NCBI GenBank assembly: GCA_903884815.1
Contig: CAISGE010000006.1
Location: forward strand, 1-48,905
Length of the DNA stretch: 48,905 nucleotides
Source: Candidatus Omnitrophota bacterium
GTDB lineage: Bacteria > Omnitrophota > Omnitrophia > Omnitrophales > Aquincolibacteriaceae
Direction of reading: 5' to 3'
The notes below the pieces were generated by a model. It was not told the origin of the DNA. It made no database searches and saw nothing but the letters and a program-made list of their open reading frames with translations. Each line of letters opens with the position of its first letter. The stretch's first letter is position 1. The translations under genes and the position numbers were made by a program. Shown piece after piece: positions 1 through 9,305 of this stretch.

Positions 1-57
1 TAGCCGTCCGACAAATTTCATCCGTTCATCCACAAGAACACTCTCTTTCCATGGCAT
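1..57 (-). CDS. IS481-type transposase, N-terminal fragment (runs off the left edge)
   Basis: Only the first 19 codons are inside the window, read on the minus strand from an ATG at 57. The peptide begins MPWKESVLVDERMKFVGRL, which resembles the conserved start of IS481-family DDE transposases (MPWKE...DERxxFV). A very strong Shine-Dalgarno (GGAGGTGA on the minus strand, about 63-70) precedes the ATG, so the start is well supported. The HTH and DDE catalytic domains lie beyond the edge, so whether the element is intact cannot be judged. The family call rests on this short peptide plus the terminal repeats next to it. Confidence 0.65.
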   Translation of the reverse strand, partial: MPWKESVLVDERMKFVGRL

Positions 58-154
58 AGGTCACCTCCGCTATGCCATTATTCCAAAAAAGTGTTACCCA
101 TGTCTCCGGTACAAGGTGTAACCTATGTCTCGAGTCGCACATTCATCCTTGACA
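58..154 (-). mobile_element. Terminal region of the IS481-type element with subterminal repeats
   Basis: Between the transposase start and the lipoprotein gene are two direct copies of GTGTWACCYATGTCTC (91-106 and 116-131) and a third weak relative near 150-165. Repeats like these are expected transposase-binding sites. Read outward on the minus strand, the end probably begins TGTCAAGGATGAATG, which puts the outer boundary near 154. The other end is not in the window, so boundary and target duplication are inferred. Confidence 0.5.
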
Positions 155-178
155 CTTGTCTCGGGCAAAAAGTAGACT
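149..178 (+). promoter_or_regulatory. Possible hybrid promoter at the IS edge
   Basis: TTGACA at 149-154 is followed 18 bp later by TAGACT (173-178). The -35 box lies at the proposed IS terminus and the -10 box in flanking DNA, so insertion may have built an outward promoter for the lipoprotein gene at 219. The -10 matches the consensus at only 4 of 6 positions. Confidence 0.4.
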
Positions 179-218
179 GAACATATCCTATTGAACTTCA
201 ATTTTGAAGGGGTCTTTC

Positions 219-569
219 ATGAAGAGAGCGAAGGTTTTCGCGGTAGGTTTGATCATGGCGTGTCTGAGTATTTCTTGCGCGTCCAGTTCCGTTAGTTCTT
301 TCGGGCCTTATTCGGCCGCGGAGACTTATTACGGTAAGGGGAACTATTCCAAGGCGATCGCGAAGTATCAGGAGTACTTGGCCGCGAATCCTCAGGGGAG
401 TCTGGCGCCGATCGCGGAGTACTATATTGCGAAGAGCTATGCCGCCTCCGGGGATCCCTTGAAGGCGGGGGAGAGTTTTCAGAAGGTCGTGGCGCAATAC
501 CCTCAGTCGAGTTGGGCGGATTTCGCCAAGGAGCAGTTGGATCTTTTGAAGGCGCATGCGAAGGCTTAG
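219..569 (+). CDS. Small TPR-like lipoprotein
   Basis: A 116-residue protein. I chose ATG 219 over the upstream in-frame TTG at 204 because GAAGGGG (206-212) is well placed for 219 and overlaps the coding sequence of the longer form. The N-terminus (MKRAKVFAVGLIMACLSISC) has a basic start and hydrophobic core ending at Cys15 or Cys20; neither is a textbook lipobox, but both fit a lipid-modified cysteine. The mature part has two helix-turn-helix units (ETYYGKGNYSKAIAKYQEYL, then SYAASGDPLKAGESFQKVVA) of the TPR kind found in YbgF/CpoB and BamD. A periplasmic scaffold role is likely; the partner is unknown. Confidence 0.75.
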   Translation: MKRAKVFAVGLIMACLSISCASSSVSSFGPYSAAETYYGKGNYSKAIAKYQEYLAANPQGSLAPIAEYYIAKSYAASGDPLKAGESFQKVVAQYPQSSWADFAKEQLDLLKAHAKA

Positions 570-600
570 TTTTATTGTTCTTTGAACGGAGTGATTTTTT

Positions 601-1022
601 GAGAAGGTCTTCTTGGATGACCGCGCACAGATAACGAGAGGCGGGAAACGCCCTGCCCAACCGCTGTGGGAGGAAAGTCCGAGCTTCACAGGGTATCGTA
701 GTGGGTAACGCCCACCTTCTGGGTTCGATCATTTAAAAGATGATGGAGCCTAGGACGGATCAGAGCCACAGAGACGAGTCCTTGTCATGAAAGTGACAGG
801 GGGTGAAACGCGGCAATCTCTACGTGAAGAAAGGCTAAACAGGGTGAAGAGCCCGCCGAATTTTGGCGGGCGGGAACGGCCCGTTCCTTCCTGGCAGCAA
901 TGCCGGGACTTCGCCGGGTAAGCCGACCGAGGCCTGCAGCAATGCAGGTCCTAGATAGATGGTCATCGACCTGCTGCGAAAGTGGCAGGGGACAGAACTC
1001 GGCTTATAGAGAAGGCCTTCTC
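601..1022 (+). ncRNA. rnpB: RNase P RNA (bacterial type A)
   Basis: This is the catalytic RNA that trims tRNA 5' leaders. The universally conserved 5' core GAGGAAAGTCCGAGCTT is at about 671 and the 3' core ACAGAACTCGGCTTATAG at about 992-1009. Between them are the expected helices, including the GAAAGTGACAGGG segment and the GGTAAGCC and GCAATGC elements. The two ends pair as P1: 601-613 with 1010-1022, with G-U tolerance. The length of about 420 nt is typical of type A. The T-rich stretch right after 1022 may end transcription. The small ORF that can be read from 900 lies inside the RNA and is not a gene. Confidence 0.93.
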
Positions 1023-1041
1023 ATTTTTTATTTCGTGTGCC

Positions 1042-1070
1042 TTGACAAAAATGTCGGGAACCTATATTCT
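1042..1070 (+). promoter_or_regulatory. Promoter of the pyrimidine operon
   Basis: A perfect -35 box TTGACA (1042-1047) is followed by TATTCT (1065-1070, 17-bp spacer), or by TATATT (1063-1068, 15 bp). It lies just downstream of the RNase P RNA and is the only good promoter before pyrR, giving a leader of roughly 235 nt. Confidence 0.65.
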
Positions 1071-1101
1071 CTCGGCAGTTGATTCGGTTCCACATCCTTT
1101 T

Positions 1102-1122
1102 AAGACGGCGCTGAGACGCCGA
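1102..1122 (+). promoter_or_regulatory. Candidate PyrR-binding hairpin in the pyr leader
   Basis: CGGCG (1106-1110) and CGCCG (1117-1121) enclose the hexaloop CTGAGA (1111-1116). It fits the CNGNGA terminal loop known for PyrR-bound anti-antiterminators in Bacillus pyr leaders. It lies between the promoter and two intrinsic terminators, immediately upstream of pyrR. The purine-rich internal bulge of the classical site is not obvious, so the assignment is inference. Confidence 0.4.
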
Positions 1123-1166
1123 CAAAGGTGCGCCAATGAATAAAAAAATCGGGACTTATAACTGTA

Positions 1167-1196
1167 GCCCTGCACAAACGTGCGGGGCATTTTTTT
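1167..1196 (+). terminator. Intrinsic terminator or attenuator 1 in the pyr leader
   Basis: A 9-bp stem (1167-1175 with 1180-1188, one G-U pair), the tetraloop AAAC and a run of seven T. It is upstream of pyrR and downstream of the promoter, the position expected of a UMP-controlled attenuator. Confidence 0.75.
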
Positions 1197-1262
1197 CGCC
1201 CAGCCCGCTGGCTGGGACGAACCTCGCCGCAGCGCAAGCGAAGGCGGGTTGCCGGCTTTCCG

Positions 1263-1291
1263 AACCCCGGAATTTGATCCGGGGTTTTTTT
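1263..1291 (+). terminator. Intrinsic terminator or attenuator 2 before pyrR
   Basis: A perfect 9-bp stem (1263-1271 with 1278-1286), six-base loop and seven T, ending about 20 bp before the pyrR start. A strong terminator in front of the first gene only makes sense as a conditional attenuator. Confidence 0.8.
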
Positions 1292-1311
1292 GTGTTCACG
1301 AAGGGTCTCTT

Positions 1312-1860
1312 ATGACCGGCGCTGAAAAGCAGATCCTCGATGAGGGCGGGATCGAACGGGTGCTGGCCCGCATCGCCCACGAGATCCTCGAACGCAATCA
1401 GGGCACTTCCAATCTCGCGCTGATCGGCATCCGCACACGCGGCGTTTTTCTTGCCGAGCGCCTCCAGAAAAAACTTTTCGAGATCGAGAATAAAGAAGTC
1501 CCCGTGGGGATTCTCGACATTACCCTTTACCGCGATGACCTGAGCGAGGTCGGCCCGAAGCCCGAAGTCCACGAAACGAATATCCCGTTTGATCTCAAAG
1601 GCAAGGCCGTGATCTTAGTCGACGATGTGCTTTTCACCGGGCGCACCATTCGCGCCGCGCTGGATGCCGTGATCGACCTCGGGAGGCCCAAAGTAATTCG
1701 ACTCGCGGTGCTGGTGGACCGCGGTCACCGGGAGCTTCCCATCAAAGCCGATTATGTCGGCAAGAACATTCCCACCTCGCTTCAAGACCGGGTGACCATT
1801 CACTTGAAAGAAACCGACGGTGTCGACGAAGCCGTCATTTCGGGAGGGTCGAAGGTATGA
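1312..1860 (+). CDS. pyrR: PyrR: pyr operon attenuator / uracil phosphoribosyltransferase
   Basis: A 182-residue PyrR (family usually 178-185). In Gram-positive models PyrR binds pyr leader RNA when UMP is high and promotes termination; it also has UPRT activity. The PRPP-binding loop [17 protein letters not shown] lies near residue 100 and is intact, as is the N-terminal RGVFLAERL region. The frame stays open upstream to 1180, but that stretch is the leader with terminator 2, so ATG 1312 is the start. The stop overlaps pyrB by ATGA. As first gene behind two terminators it is probably autoregulated. Confidence 0.93.
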   Translation: MTGAEKQILDEGGIERVLARIAHEILERNQGTSNLALIGIRTRGVFLAERLQKKLFEIENKEVPVGILDITLYRDDLSEVGPKPEVHETNIPFDLKGKAVILVDDVLFTGRTIRAALDAVIDLGRPKVIRLAVLVDRGHRELPIKADYVGKNIPTSLQDRVTIHLKETDGVDEAVISGGSKV

Positions 1861-2807
1861 CGCAAACCGCCAAAACACAGTGGACGCAAAAAGACTTGCT
1901 GGGCTTGAGGGACCTTTCCGTGGCCGAGATCGAATTGATCCTCGATACCGCGAAATCCTTCAGCGAAGTCTCGCAGCGCGAAGTCAAAAAAGTCCCGGTC
2001 CTGCGCGGCAAGACCGTGGTGAATCTTTTCCTCGAGCCAAGCACCCGGACGCGCGTTTCCTTTGAACTGGCCGAAAAGCGCCTGAGCGCCGACTCCATCG
2101 GGATGGCAAGCGGCGGCTCCAGCATGACCAAGGGCGAATCCCTGTGGGATACGATCGCCAATATCGAAGCGCTTAAGGTGGATATTATCGTGATGCGGCA
2201 CGGCTCGTCCGGAGCGCCGCACCGGATCTCGAATTACACGAAATGCGGCGTGGTGAACGCGGGGGACGGCATCAATGAGCATCCCACCCAGGCGCTGCTC
2301 GACATGTTTACGCTGCGCGAGATCAAAGGAAAGATCAAAGGCCTCAAAGTCGTTTTTGTCGGCGATATCCTGCACTCCCGCGTGGCGCGCTCAAACATCT
2401 GGGGGCTCACCAAACTCGGCGCGGAGGTCGTGATCTGTGGCCCGAAGACGCTCATCCCGTGGGGGATCGAGGAACTCGGGGTGAAGGTGATCCATGACGT
2501 GAAGAAGGCGATCGATGGCGCGGACGCCGTGACACTGCTCAGGATCCAGATGGAACGGCAGAACGAGACCTTGTTCCCGAGCATCCGCGAATACGCGAGC
2601 ACCTACGGAATGAACACCGAACTTTTCAAGTACGCGAAACCCGACGCGATCCTGATGCATCCGGGCCCGGTGAACCGCGGCGTGGAAATCGAGAGCGCGC
2701 TCGCCGACAGTCCTCAGTCCTACATCCTCAAACAGGTCACGAACGGGATCGCGGTCCGCATGGCGGTCCTCTATCTCTTGAGCGGAGCGATGAAAAATGA
2801 AAAATAA
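1857..2807 (+). CDS. pyrB: Aspartate carbamoyltransferase, catalytic chain
   Basis: Makes N-carbamoyl-L-aspartate from carbamoyl phosphate and aspartate, the committed step of pyrimidine synthesis. Its 316 residues carry the carbamoyl-phosphate motif STRTRVSFE (about 62-70), [10 protein letters not shown] (about 142) and the aspartate-site HPGPVNRG (about 268). No pyrI regulatory chain is present, so it is probably an unregulated trimer or, as in Aquifex, associates with dihydroorotase; the gene overlap with pyrC fits close co-expression. Overlaps pyrR by 4 bp and pyrC by 11 bp. Confidence 0.96.
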   Translation: MTQTAKTQWTQKDLLGLRDLSVAEIELILDTAKSFSEVSQREVKKVPVLRGKTVVNLFLEPSTRTRVSFELAEKRLSADSIGMASGGSSMTKGESLWDTIANIEALKVDIIVMRHGSSGAPHRISNYTKCGVVNAGDGINEHPTQALLDMFTLREIKGKIKGLKVVFVGDILHSRVARSNIWGLTKLGAEVVICGPKTLIPWGIEELGVKVIHDVKKAIDGADAVTLLRIQMERQNETLFPSIREYASTYGMNTELFKYAKPDAILMHPGPVNRGVEIESALADSPQSYILKQVTNGIAVRMAVLYLLSGAMKNEK

Positions 2808-4098
2808 ACTGAACGGGCAATCGGTCAAGAACCTCATCATCCGCAACGCCCATATCGTGGATCCGGCGAACAAGATCGACGAAGTGATGGACCTGCACGT
2901 CAAAAGCCACCGCATCGTGAAATGGGGCAAAGACCTCGCGGCGGAGGATGCCGAGATCCTGGACGCCAAGAAGCTGCACCTTTTGCCCGGCCTTGTGGAC
3001 CTGCACGTCCATTTTCGCGAACCAGGGTATGAACACAAAGAAACGATCGAATCCGGGGCTCAGGCCGCTATTGCGGGCGGGTTTGTGGCCTGTGTCACCA
3101 TGCCGAACACCAAGCCGGCCTGTGATAACGCGCAAGTCGTGAAGTATCAGATGGAACGTGCGAACGTCCTCAACTTCAACATCTTTCCCTCCGGAACGCT
3201 GACGCAGGGCCGCGAAGGAAAGAAGATTTCTGAAATGGCCGAGATGAAGGACGCCGGGGCCGTGGCCGTGACCGATGACGGGGGCTGGGTGATGGATTCC
3301 GGTGTGGCGCGCCGCGCTTATGAATATGCCGCGACCTACGGACTTCCGATCATGTCTCATGCCGAAGACCATTCGATCAGCGTCAACGGCGTTATGAACG
3401 AGGGGATTGTCTCCTCCCAGCTGGGGCTTCGGGGAGCGCCGAACGCCGCGGAAGATATCGCGACGGCCCGGGATATCGAGCTCGTGCGACTCATTAAATG
3501 TCATCTGCACTTTTCTCACGTCTCAACGCGCGGAGCGGTCGAAATGATACGGCGCGCAAAGGCCGAGGGGCTTCCGATCACCGCGGAAGCGACGCCGCAT
3601 CACATCGCGCTGACCGACGTGGAATTCGTCAAATACGACACCTTCTATAAAATGAATCCGCCGCTTCGTAACGAGAAGGACCGGGAGGCGATCCTCCGGG
3701 GTCTTGAAGACGGGACCATCGACGCGATTGCGACAGATCATGCCCCGCACGCCCTCGAAGAAAAGGACCGGGATATTGAAGTGGCGCCCTTCGGTACGAT
3801 CGGTCTGGAGTCGGCTTTCGGAGTGATCATGACCGAGCTTTTTCACGGCCGTAAATGGAAGCTGGAAGATATCGTGAGGAAAATGAGTTTGACGCCCGCG
3901 GAGATCATAAAGAAATCCAATTTTGGCCGGCTCAAAACCGGGGAGCAGGCGAATTTTATTCTGGTGGATACGGAAAAAGACTGGGTGTTCGCGGAAGAGC
4001 ACGTGCACTCCCGGTCGTTTAACTCCTGCTTCTATGGGAAAAGGCTTAAAGGTAAAGTTCTGCATACGTTCGTGAAGGGTTATCAATACGCCCTCTAA
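2797..4098 (+). CDS. pyrC: Dihydroorotase (class I)
   Basis: Cyclises carbamoyl aspartate to dihydroorotate. The 433 residues have the amidohydrolase metal ligands: HVHFREPG (His70, His72), DDGG (about 160), SHAED (His188), HFSHVST (His241) and ATDHAPH (Asp314). The Asp near 160, in place of a carboxylated lysine, is the class I (Aquifex/Bacillus-like) arrangement. The substrate motif MPNTKPACDN is intact. It starts inside the end of pyrB (11-bp overlap), so translation is probably coupled. Confidence 0.95.
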   Translation: MKNKLNGQSVKNLIIRNAHIVDPANKIDEVMDLHVKSHRIVKWGKDLAAEDAEILDAKKLHLLPGLVDLHVHFREPGYEHKETIESGAQAAIAGGFVACVTMPNTKPACDNAQVVKYQMERANVLNFNIFPSGTLTQGREGKKISEMAEMKDAGAVAVTDDGGWVMDSGVARRAYEYAATYGLPIMSHAEDHSISVNGVMNEGIVSSQLGLRGAPNAAEDIATARDIELVRLIKCHLHFSHVSTRGAVEMIRRAKAEGLPITAEATPHHIALTDVEFVKYDTFYKMNPPLRNEKDREAILRGLEDGTIDAIATDHAPHALEEKDRDIEVAPFGTIGLESAFGVIMTELFHGRKWKLEDIVRKMSLTPAEIIKKSNFGRLKTGEQANFILVDTEKDWVFAEEHVHSRSFNSCFYGKRLKGKVLHTFVKGYQYAL

Positions 4099-4112
4099 AA
4101 GGAATGGAATCC

Positions 4113-5234
4113 ATGAAAAAAGCGATACTGGCACTCGAGGATGGACTGTGGTTTGAAGGGATAGGCTTTGGCGCCGAGGGGGAGACTTTCGGCGAGGTGG
4201 TCTTTAATACGGGGCTCACCGGCTACCAGGAGATCCTAACCGATCCATCGTATAAAGGGCAGATGGTGTGCATGACCTACCCGCTGATCGGCAATTACGG
4301 GATCAACAGCGCCGACTCCGAGTCGTCCCGCCCTTGGGTCGAGGGCTTTATCATCAAGGAACTCAGTCCCGTGGTAAGCAATTACCGTTCCGAGATGACA
4401 CTCGATGAGTATCTTAAAAAGAACAACATTCTCGGCATTCAGGGGATCGATACCCGCAAACTCGTCAAGCACCTCCGGACCGTCGGCGCGAAGAAGGCGG
4501 TCATTTCCACGATTGAATTGGATCCGAAAAAGCTGGTGAAAAAGGCCAAGGATTCCCCGGGGATCGAAGGCGTCGACCTGGTCAAGGAAGTTATGTGCGC
4601 TAAGCCGTATGTCTTCGAGGACGTGATGCCCGCGGAATTCGCGTGGGGCGATCAAAAGAAAAAAACATTCAAGGTCGTTGCAGTCGACAGTGGCACCAAA
4701 TGGAATATTCTGCGCAAGCTCAACCAGCACGGCTTTCATGTTCAGGTGGTTCCCGCGACGGCGACAGCCGAAGAGATCCTGGCGTATAAGCCGGACGGTG
4801 TTTTCCTTTCGAATGGCCCCGGCGATCCTTCGGCGGTGAAATATCTTGTCGAAACGGTGAAGAAGCTCATCGGCAAACTCCCGATCTTCGGGATCTGCCT
4901 CGGGCATCAGATGATCGGACAGGCCCTCGGCGGCAAAACGTCCAAGCTCAAGTTCGGGCATCACGGGAATAACCAGCCGGTCATGGACCTCAAGACCCGG
5001 AAGATCGAGATCACATCCCAGAACCACAACTTTGTGGTGGATATCGACACGCTTCCCAAGGGGGAAGTGGAGATCACGCACGTGAATTTGAATGATAAAA
5101 CGCTCGAAGGGTTGCAGCACAAGAAGCATCCGCTTTTCAGCGTCCAGCATCACCCCGAGAATGCCCCGGGTCCCCATGACAGCGATTATCTCTTCACCCG
5201 TTTTTATGAAATGATCGAAAGAGAGCGGAAATAA
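4113..5234 (+). CDS. carA: Carbamoyl-phosphate synthase small (glutaminase) subunit
   Basis: Hydrolyses glutamine and channels ammonia to CarB. I chose ATG 4113 (373 aa) because AAAGGA (4098-4103) is about 9 bp upstream; the in-frame ATG at 4104 abuts that site. The N-terminal domain has [14 protein letters not shown], and the class I amidotransferase domain has the nucleophile GICLGHQ (Cys262) and the triad partners HHPE (His347, Glu349). All catalytic residues are present. carB follows after one base. Confidence 0.95.
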   Translation: MKKAILALEDGLWFEGIGFGAEGETFGEVVFNTGLTGYQEILTDPSYKGQMVCMTYPLIGNYGINSADSESSRPWVEGFIIKELSPVVSNYRSEMTLDEYLKKNNILGIQGIDTRKLVKHLRTVGAKKAVISTIELDPKKLVKKAKDSPGIEGVDLVKEVMCAKPYVFEDVMPAEFAWGDQKKKTFKVVAVDSGTKWNILRKLNQHGFHVQVVPATATAEEILAYKPDGVFLSNGPGDPSAVKYLVETVKKLIGKLPIFGICLGHQMIGQALGGKTSKLKFGHHGNNQPVMDLKTRKIEITSQNHNFVVDIDTLPKGEVEITHVNLNDKTLEGLQHKKHPLFSVQHHPENAPGPHDSDYLFTRFYEMIERERK

Positions 5235-5235
5235 T

Positions 5236-8200
5236 ATGCCCAAAAGAACCGACATCAAAAAAATCCTCATCATCGGGTCCGGGCCGATCATTATCGGTCA
5301 GGCCTGCGAATTCGATTATTCCGGAGCTCAGGCCGTGAAGGCCCTGAAAGACGAAGGCTACAAAGTCGTCCTGATCAATTCCAATCCCGCGACCATCATG
5401 ACCGATCCGGAACTTGCCGACGCGACCTACATCGAACCTCTCACGGTGGAATTCCTGGAGAAAGTGATCGCCAAGGAAAAGCCGGACGTGGTCCTGCCGA
5501 CCATGGGCGGTCAGACCGGGCTCAATCTCGCCGTCGAGGCTTATGAAGCGGGCGTCTTCAAACGGCACAACGTGGAAATGATCGGCGCGAAATATGAGGC
5601 CATTAAGAAAGCGGAGAATCGCGAGGAGTTCAAACGCGCAATGCAAAAGATCGGGCTCGATCTTCCGAAAAGTGATTTTGCTTATTCGCTTGAAGAAGCC
5701 GAGAAGGTCGCGGAAAGAATCGGTTATCCGGTGATCGTCCGGGCCAGCTTCACGCTCGGCGGTTCGGGAAGCGGTATCTGCCAGAATCTTGAAGAACTCC
5801 GGGCTACCGCGCGCACGGGGCTCGATTACAGCCGGGTGCATGAGGTGCTGATCGAAGAGTCGATCGTCGGCTGGAAAGAGTACGAGCTTGAAGTCATGCG
5901 CGACAAGAAAGACAACTTCGTGGTGATTTGTTCGATCGAGAATCTGGATCCGATGGGCGTTCACACGGGGGATTCCATCACGGTCGCGCCGGCCCAGACC
6001 CTGACGGACCGCGAGTATCAGCGGATGCGTGACGCCGCCCGAAAAGTCATGTCCGAGATCGGGATCGAGACCGGCGGGTCCAATGTCCAGTTCGCGGTTT
6101 GCCCCAAGACGGGTCGCATGGTCATTATCGAAATGAACCCCCGCGTTTCCCGCTCCTCGGCGCTGGCCTCCAAGGCCACGGGATTTCCCATCGCCAAGTT
6201 CGCGGCGAAGCTTGCGGTCGGACTCACGCTCGATGAGATCCCCAACGACATCACCAAATACACGCCGGCCTCGTTCGAGCCTTCGATCGATTATTGCGTG
6301 GTCAAGATCCCGCGCTTCGCCTTCGAGAAATTCGAGGGCGTGGATGACCGCCTGACGACCCAGATGAAATCCGTGGGTGAGGTGATGTCGATCGGCCGCA
6401 CGTTCAAGGAAGCTCTCCAGAAGGGACTGCGTTCTCTTGAGACCAAGCGTTTCGGCTTCGGTGGCGACGGCAAGGATAAGATCTTTGATCAAAAGCTCAA
6501 GACTCGCGAAGAATATGTCCAGTTCATCAAGACCCTTCCGGGGGATAAAGAGCTTCGTGAAAAAATATTCGCCTACGCGAAAGTGCCGCGGGAAGACCGG
6601 CTCTTTTATCTGAAATATGCTTTCTGGGCGGGCTACACCACGGACGAGATCTACAAAAAGACCGGCGTGGACCCGTGGTTCCTGGCGCAACTCAAGCAGC
6701 TGATCGACCTTGAGACAGAATTGCTCGCGGCACACGGGAAGCCGAAGGCGCAGGACTCGCTCATGCGCAAGGCCAAGCAATACGGATTTTCTGATGTTCA
6801 GTTGGCGTTTTTCTGGGGACTTTCGGAAAGGATCGTGCGGAAGAAACGGAAACTGCTTGGCATCAAGCCGGTCTATAAGTTGGTGGATACCTGCGCCGCG
6901 GAGTTCAAGGCTTACACGCCTTATTTCTATTCGACTTACGAAGATGAGGATGAATCGAATCCGAGTAAGAAAAAGAAGGTCATGATCCTGGGCGGCGGGC
7001 CGAACCGGATCGGGCAGGGGATCGAATTTGATTATTGCTGCGTTCATGCCGTTCAAGCTCTCAAGAAAATGGGTTACGAAACGATCATGGTCAATTCCAA
7101 CCCCGAGACGGTTTCGACCGACTACGACACCTCGGACAAACTTTTCTTTGAACCGCTGACGCTGGAAGACGTCCTCAATATCTATGAGAGCGAAAAGCCG
7201 CTGGGCGTGATCCTGCAACTGGGCGGACAGACGCCGCTCAATCTCGCGAAATCCCTCATGGCGAACGGGGTCAAGATCCTCGGGACTTCGGTGGACGCGA
7301 TCGACCGCGCTGAAGACCGCGACCGGTTCAAAAAACTCCTGCAGAAGATCAACTTGCGCCAGCCCGCGAACGGGATCGCGACGAATCTCGATGAGGCCTG
7401 CCGCATTGCCAAAGAGATCGGCTATCCGGTCGTGATCCGTCCGTCCTATGTGCTCGGCGGGCGCGCGATGGAGATCGTCTACGACCAGACCTCGCTTAAA
7501 AAATACATGAAGCACGCGGTCGACGCGAGCGACGATCAACCGATCCTGATCGACAAATTCCTGGAAGACGCGACCGAGGTGGATGTGGACTTGATCTCGG
7601 ACGGCAAACAGTCGGTGATCGGTTCTGTCATGGAGCACATCGAAGAAGCGGGCATTCATTCCGGCGATAGCGCGTCCGTGATCCCGCCGTTCTCGCTTGG
7701 ACGGGACCTCGTGGAAGAGATCATGGCCAAGACGAAGGCGATCGCCAAGGAACTGCATGTGGTCGGTCTGATGAATATGCAATACGCGATCCAGAAAGGG
7801 CAGCTCTTTTGTCTCGAAGTGAATCCCCGGGCCTCGCGCACCGTGCCGTTCGTCAGTAAGACGATCGGGGTGCCTCTCGCGAAGCTCGCGGCGCAATGTA
7901 TGATGGGGAAGACCTTGAAGGACCTCCACTTTACCGAAGAGATCGTGCCCAAGCATGTCGCCGTGAAGGAATCGGTGTTCCCATTCGTGAAATTTCCGGG
8001 GGTCGATATCATCCTGTCTCCCGAAATGAAGTCGACGGGGGAAGTCATGGGGATCGACAAGGATTTCGGCCGCGCTTTTTACAAGTCGCAGGACGCGGCG
8101 CTCAGCCACATCCCGCGCAAGGGGACCATCTTTATCAGCGTCAAGGAATCGGACAAGTCCCGGATCGCGGATATCGCCAAGGGATTTCATGAACTGAAGT

Positions 8201-8529
8201 ACAAGATTGTTTCGACTAAGGGGACGGCGAAGGTTCTCAAGGAAGCGGGAATTCCTGCGGAGGAAGTGTTCAAGATCATGGAAGGAACGCCGAACATTTC
8301 CGATTTGATCCGGGGAAAGAAGATCGATCTGATCGTGAACACCCCGAGCGGCAAGGGACCGATGCTCGACGAAGGAAAGATCCGTTCGCTCGCGGTGTCT
8401 TTCAACATTCCCTGTATCACGACGCTCAATGCGGCTCGCGCTGCGGTGTGCGGTCTTCAGGCGGTGAAGGATGACGATCTGGACGTGAAATCAATTCATG
8501 ACTATCACGGGATCAAGGGGAAAAAGTGA
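5236..8529 (+). CDS. carB: Carbamoyl-phosphate synthase large subunit
   Basis: Makes carbamoyl phosphate from bicarbonate, ammonia and two ATP. The 1097 residues show the tandem layout: first half opening [20 protein letters not shown] with ATP-grasp signature [18 protein letters not shown], an oligomerisation region (about 410-570) including DTCAAEF, second half opening [17 protein letters not shown] (about 580) with [12 protein letters not shown], and a C-terminal MGS-like allosteric domain (about 950-1080; ISVKESDK, then [12 protein letters not shown]). It is slightly longer than the usual 1060-1075, with a small charged linker ([12 protein letters not shown]) before the second half. TGATG overlap with pyrK. 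Confidence 0.96.
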   Translation: MPKRTDIKKILIIGSGPIIIGQACEFDYSGAQAVKALKDEGYKVVLINSNPATIMTDPELADATYIEPLTVEFLEKVIAKEKPDVVLPTMGGQTGLNLAVEAYEAGVFKRHNVEMIGAKYEAIKKAENREEFKRAMQKIGLDLPKSDFAYSLEEAEKVAERIGYPVIVRASFTLGGSGSGICQNLEELRATARTGLDYSRVHEVLIEESIVGWKEYELEVMRDKKDNFVVICSIENLDPMGVHTGDSITVAPAQTLTDREYQRMRDAARKVMSEIGIETGGSNVQFAVCPKTGRMVIIEMNPRVSRSSALASKATGFPIAKFAAKLAVGLTLDEIPNDITKYTPASFEPSIDYCVVKIPRFAFEKFEGVDDRLTTQMKSVGEVMSIGRTFKEALQKGLRSLETKRFGFGGDGKDKIFDQKLKTREEYVQFIKTLPGDKELREKIFAYAKVPREDRLFYLKYAFWAGYTTDEIYKKTGVDPWFLAQLKQLIDLETELLAAHGKPKAQDSLMRKAKQYGFSDVQLAFFWGLSERIVRKKRKLLGIKPVYKLVDTCAAEFKAYTPYFYSTYEDEDESNPSKKKKVMILGGGPNRIGQGIEFDYCCVHAVQALKKMGYETIMVNSNPETVSTDYDTSDKLFFEPLTLEDVLNIYESEKPLGVILQLGGQTPLNLAKSLMANGVKILGTSVDAIDRAEDRDRFKKLLQKINLRQPANGIATNLDEACRIAKEIGYPVVIRPSYVLGGRAMEIVYDQTSLKKYMKHAVDASDDQPILIDKFLEDATEVDVDLISDGKQSVIGSVMEHIEEAGIHSGDSASVIPPFSLGRDLVEEIMAKTKAIAKELHVVGLMNMQYAIQKGQLFCLEVNPRASRTVPFVSKTIGVPLAKLAAQCMMGKTLKDLHFTEEIVPKHVAVKESVFPFVKFPGVDIILSPEMKSTGEVMGIDKDFGRAFYKSQDAALSHIPRKGTIFISVKESDKSRIADIAKGFHELKYKIVSTKGTAKVLKEAGIPAEEVFKIMEGTPNISDLIRGKKIDLIVNTPSGKGPMLDEGKIRSLAVSFNIPCITTLNAARAAVCGLQAVKDDDLDVKSIHDYHGIKGKK

Positions 8530-9305
8530 TGAGCCATTCCAAAGGTTCCGATGAGATTCTCACGATCCTCGCGAACGGGAAGATCAATGAGAAGTATTAC
8601 AAGCTGATCTTCTCTTCTCCCAAGCTTTCCCGTGGCGTTGTGCCCGGCCAATTCCTTCATATGAAGATCACTCAGGGGAATGATCCCTATCTGCGGCGTC
8701 CGTTCAGCTACTATCGCGTCACGGGTCAGAAGGTCGAAGTGCTTTATGAGGTGCTGGGCTACGGCACGCAGGTCCTTTGTCAGAAGAAAAAAGGCGAAAA
8801 ACTGAAGGCCATGGGGCCGCTCGGGAAAGGTTTTTCGGCCAAGATCGACAAGAAAAAGCGGATTCTCGTCGCGGGGGGCGTCGGCGTGCCGCCGCTTGTT
8901 TTTCTCGCGGAGAAATATCCCACCGAATATCTCCTGATCGGGACCAAATCCAAGGCGGAGCTCATGCCCCGCCGCGAGTTAAAACGGGCGAAGGCGAAGG
9001 TCTTGTATTCCACGGAGGACGGCTCCTTCGGGACGAAAGGCCGCGTCACACTGCTCCTTGAAAAGATCCTGGCCGACCAGGATCCCGACGAGTTCTTTAT
9101 CCAGACTTGCGGGCCCAAGCCTATGATGCAGGCGGTGATCACGCTCGCTCGGAAATACGGGGTCGAAGGCGAAGCTTCCTGGGATGAGAGCATGGCGTGT
9201 GGCGTCGGGGCTTGCCTCGGGTGCATGGTCGAGACCGTCGCGGGAAGAGTGCGGGCCTGTGTGGAAGGTCCCGTGATCCCTTTTAAAGATCTGGTGATCC
9301 CATGA
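8529..9305 (+). CDS. pyrK: Dihydroorotate dehydrogenase electron-transfer subunit
   Basis: An FAD and [2Fe-2S] protein that passes electrons from PyrD to NAD+ in class 1B enzymes. FAD-binding RPFSYYRV is near residue 57, a dinucleotide loop GGVGVPPLVFLAE near 116, and the cluster ligands are Cys224, Cys229, Cys232 and Cys244 (CGVGACLGC...RAC). I used ATG 8529, sharing one base with the carB stop; a GTG at 8526 would add one residue. Overlaps pyrD by ATGA, matching the known PyrD-PyrK heterotetramer. Confidence 0.94.
   Translation: MSHSKGSDEILTILANGKINEKYYKLIFSSPKLSRGVVPGQFLHMKITQGNDPYLRRPFSYYRVTGQKVEVLYEVLGYGTQVLCQKKKGEKLKAMGPLGKGFSAKIDKKKRILVAGGVGVPPLVFLAEKYPTEYLLIGTKSKAELMPRRELKRAKAKVLYSTEDGSFGTKGRVTLLLEKILADQDPDEFFIQTCGPKPMMQAVITLARKYGVEGEASWDESMACGVGACLGCMVETVAGRVRACVEGPVIPFKDLVIP

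Noticed and set aside
900..1082. A 60-codon plus-strand frame near 900
   Set aside because: It lies within the RNase P RNA and has no SD.
5194..8190. A 998-codon minus-strand frame opposite carB
   Set aside because: It is a long antisense frame created by the strong codon bias of carB. It has no recognisable motifs and is rich in Arg/His/Asp as expected from a shadow frame.
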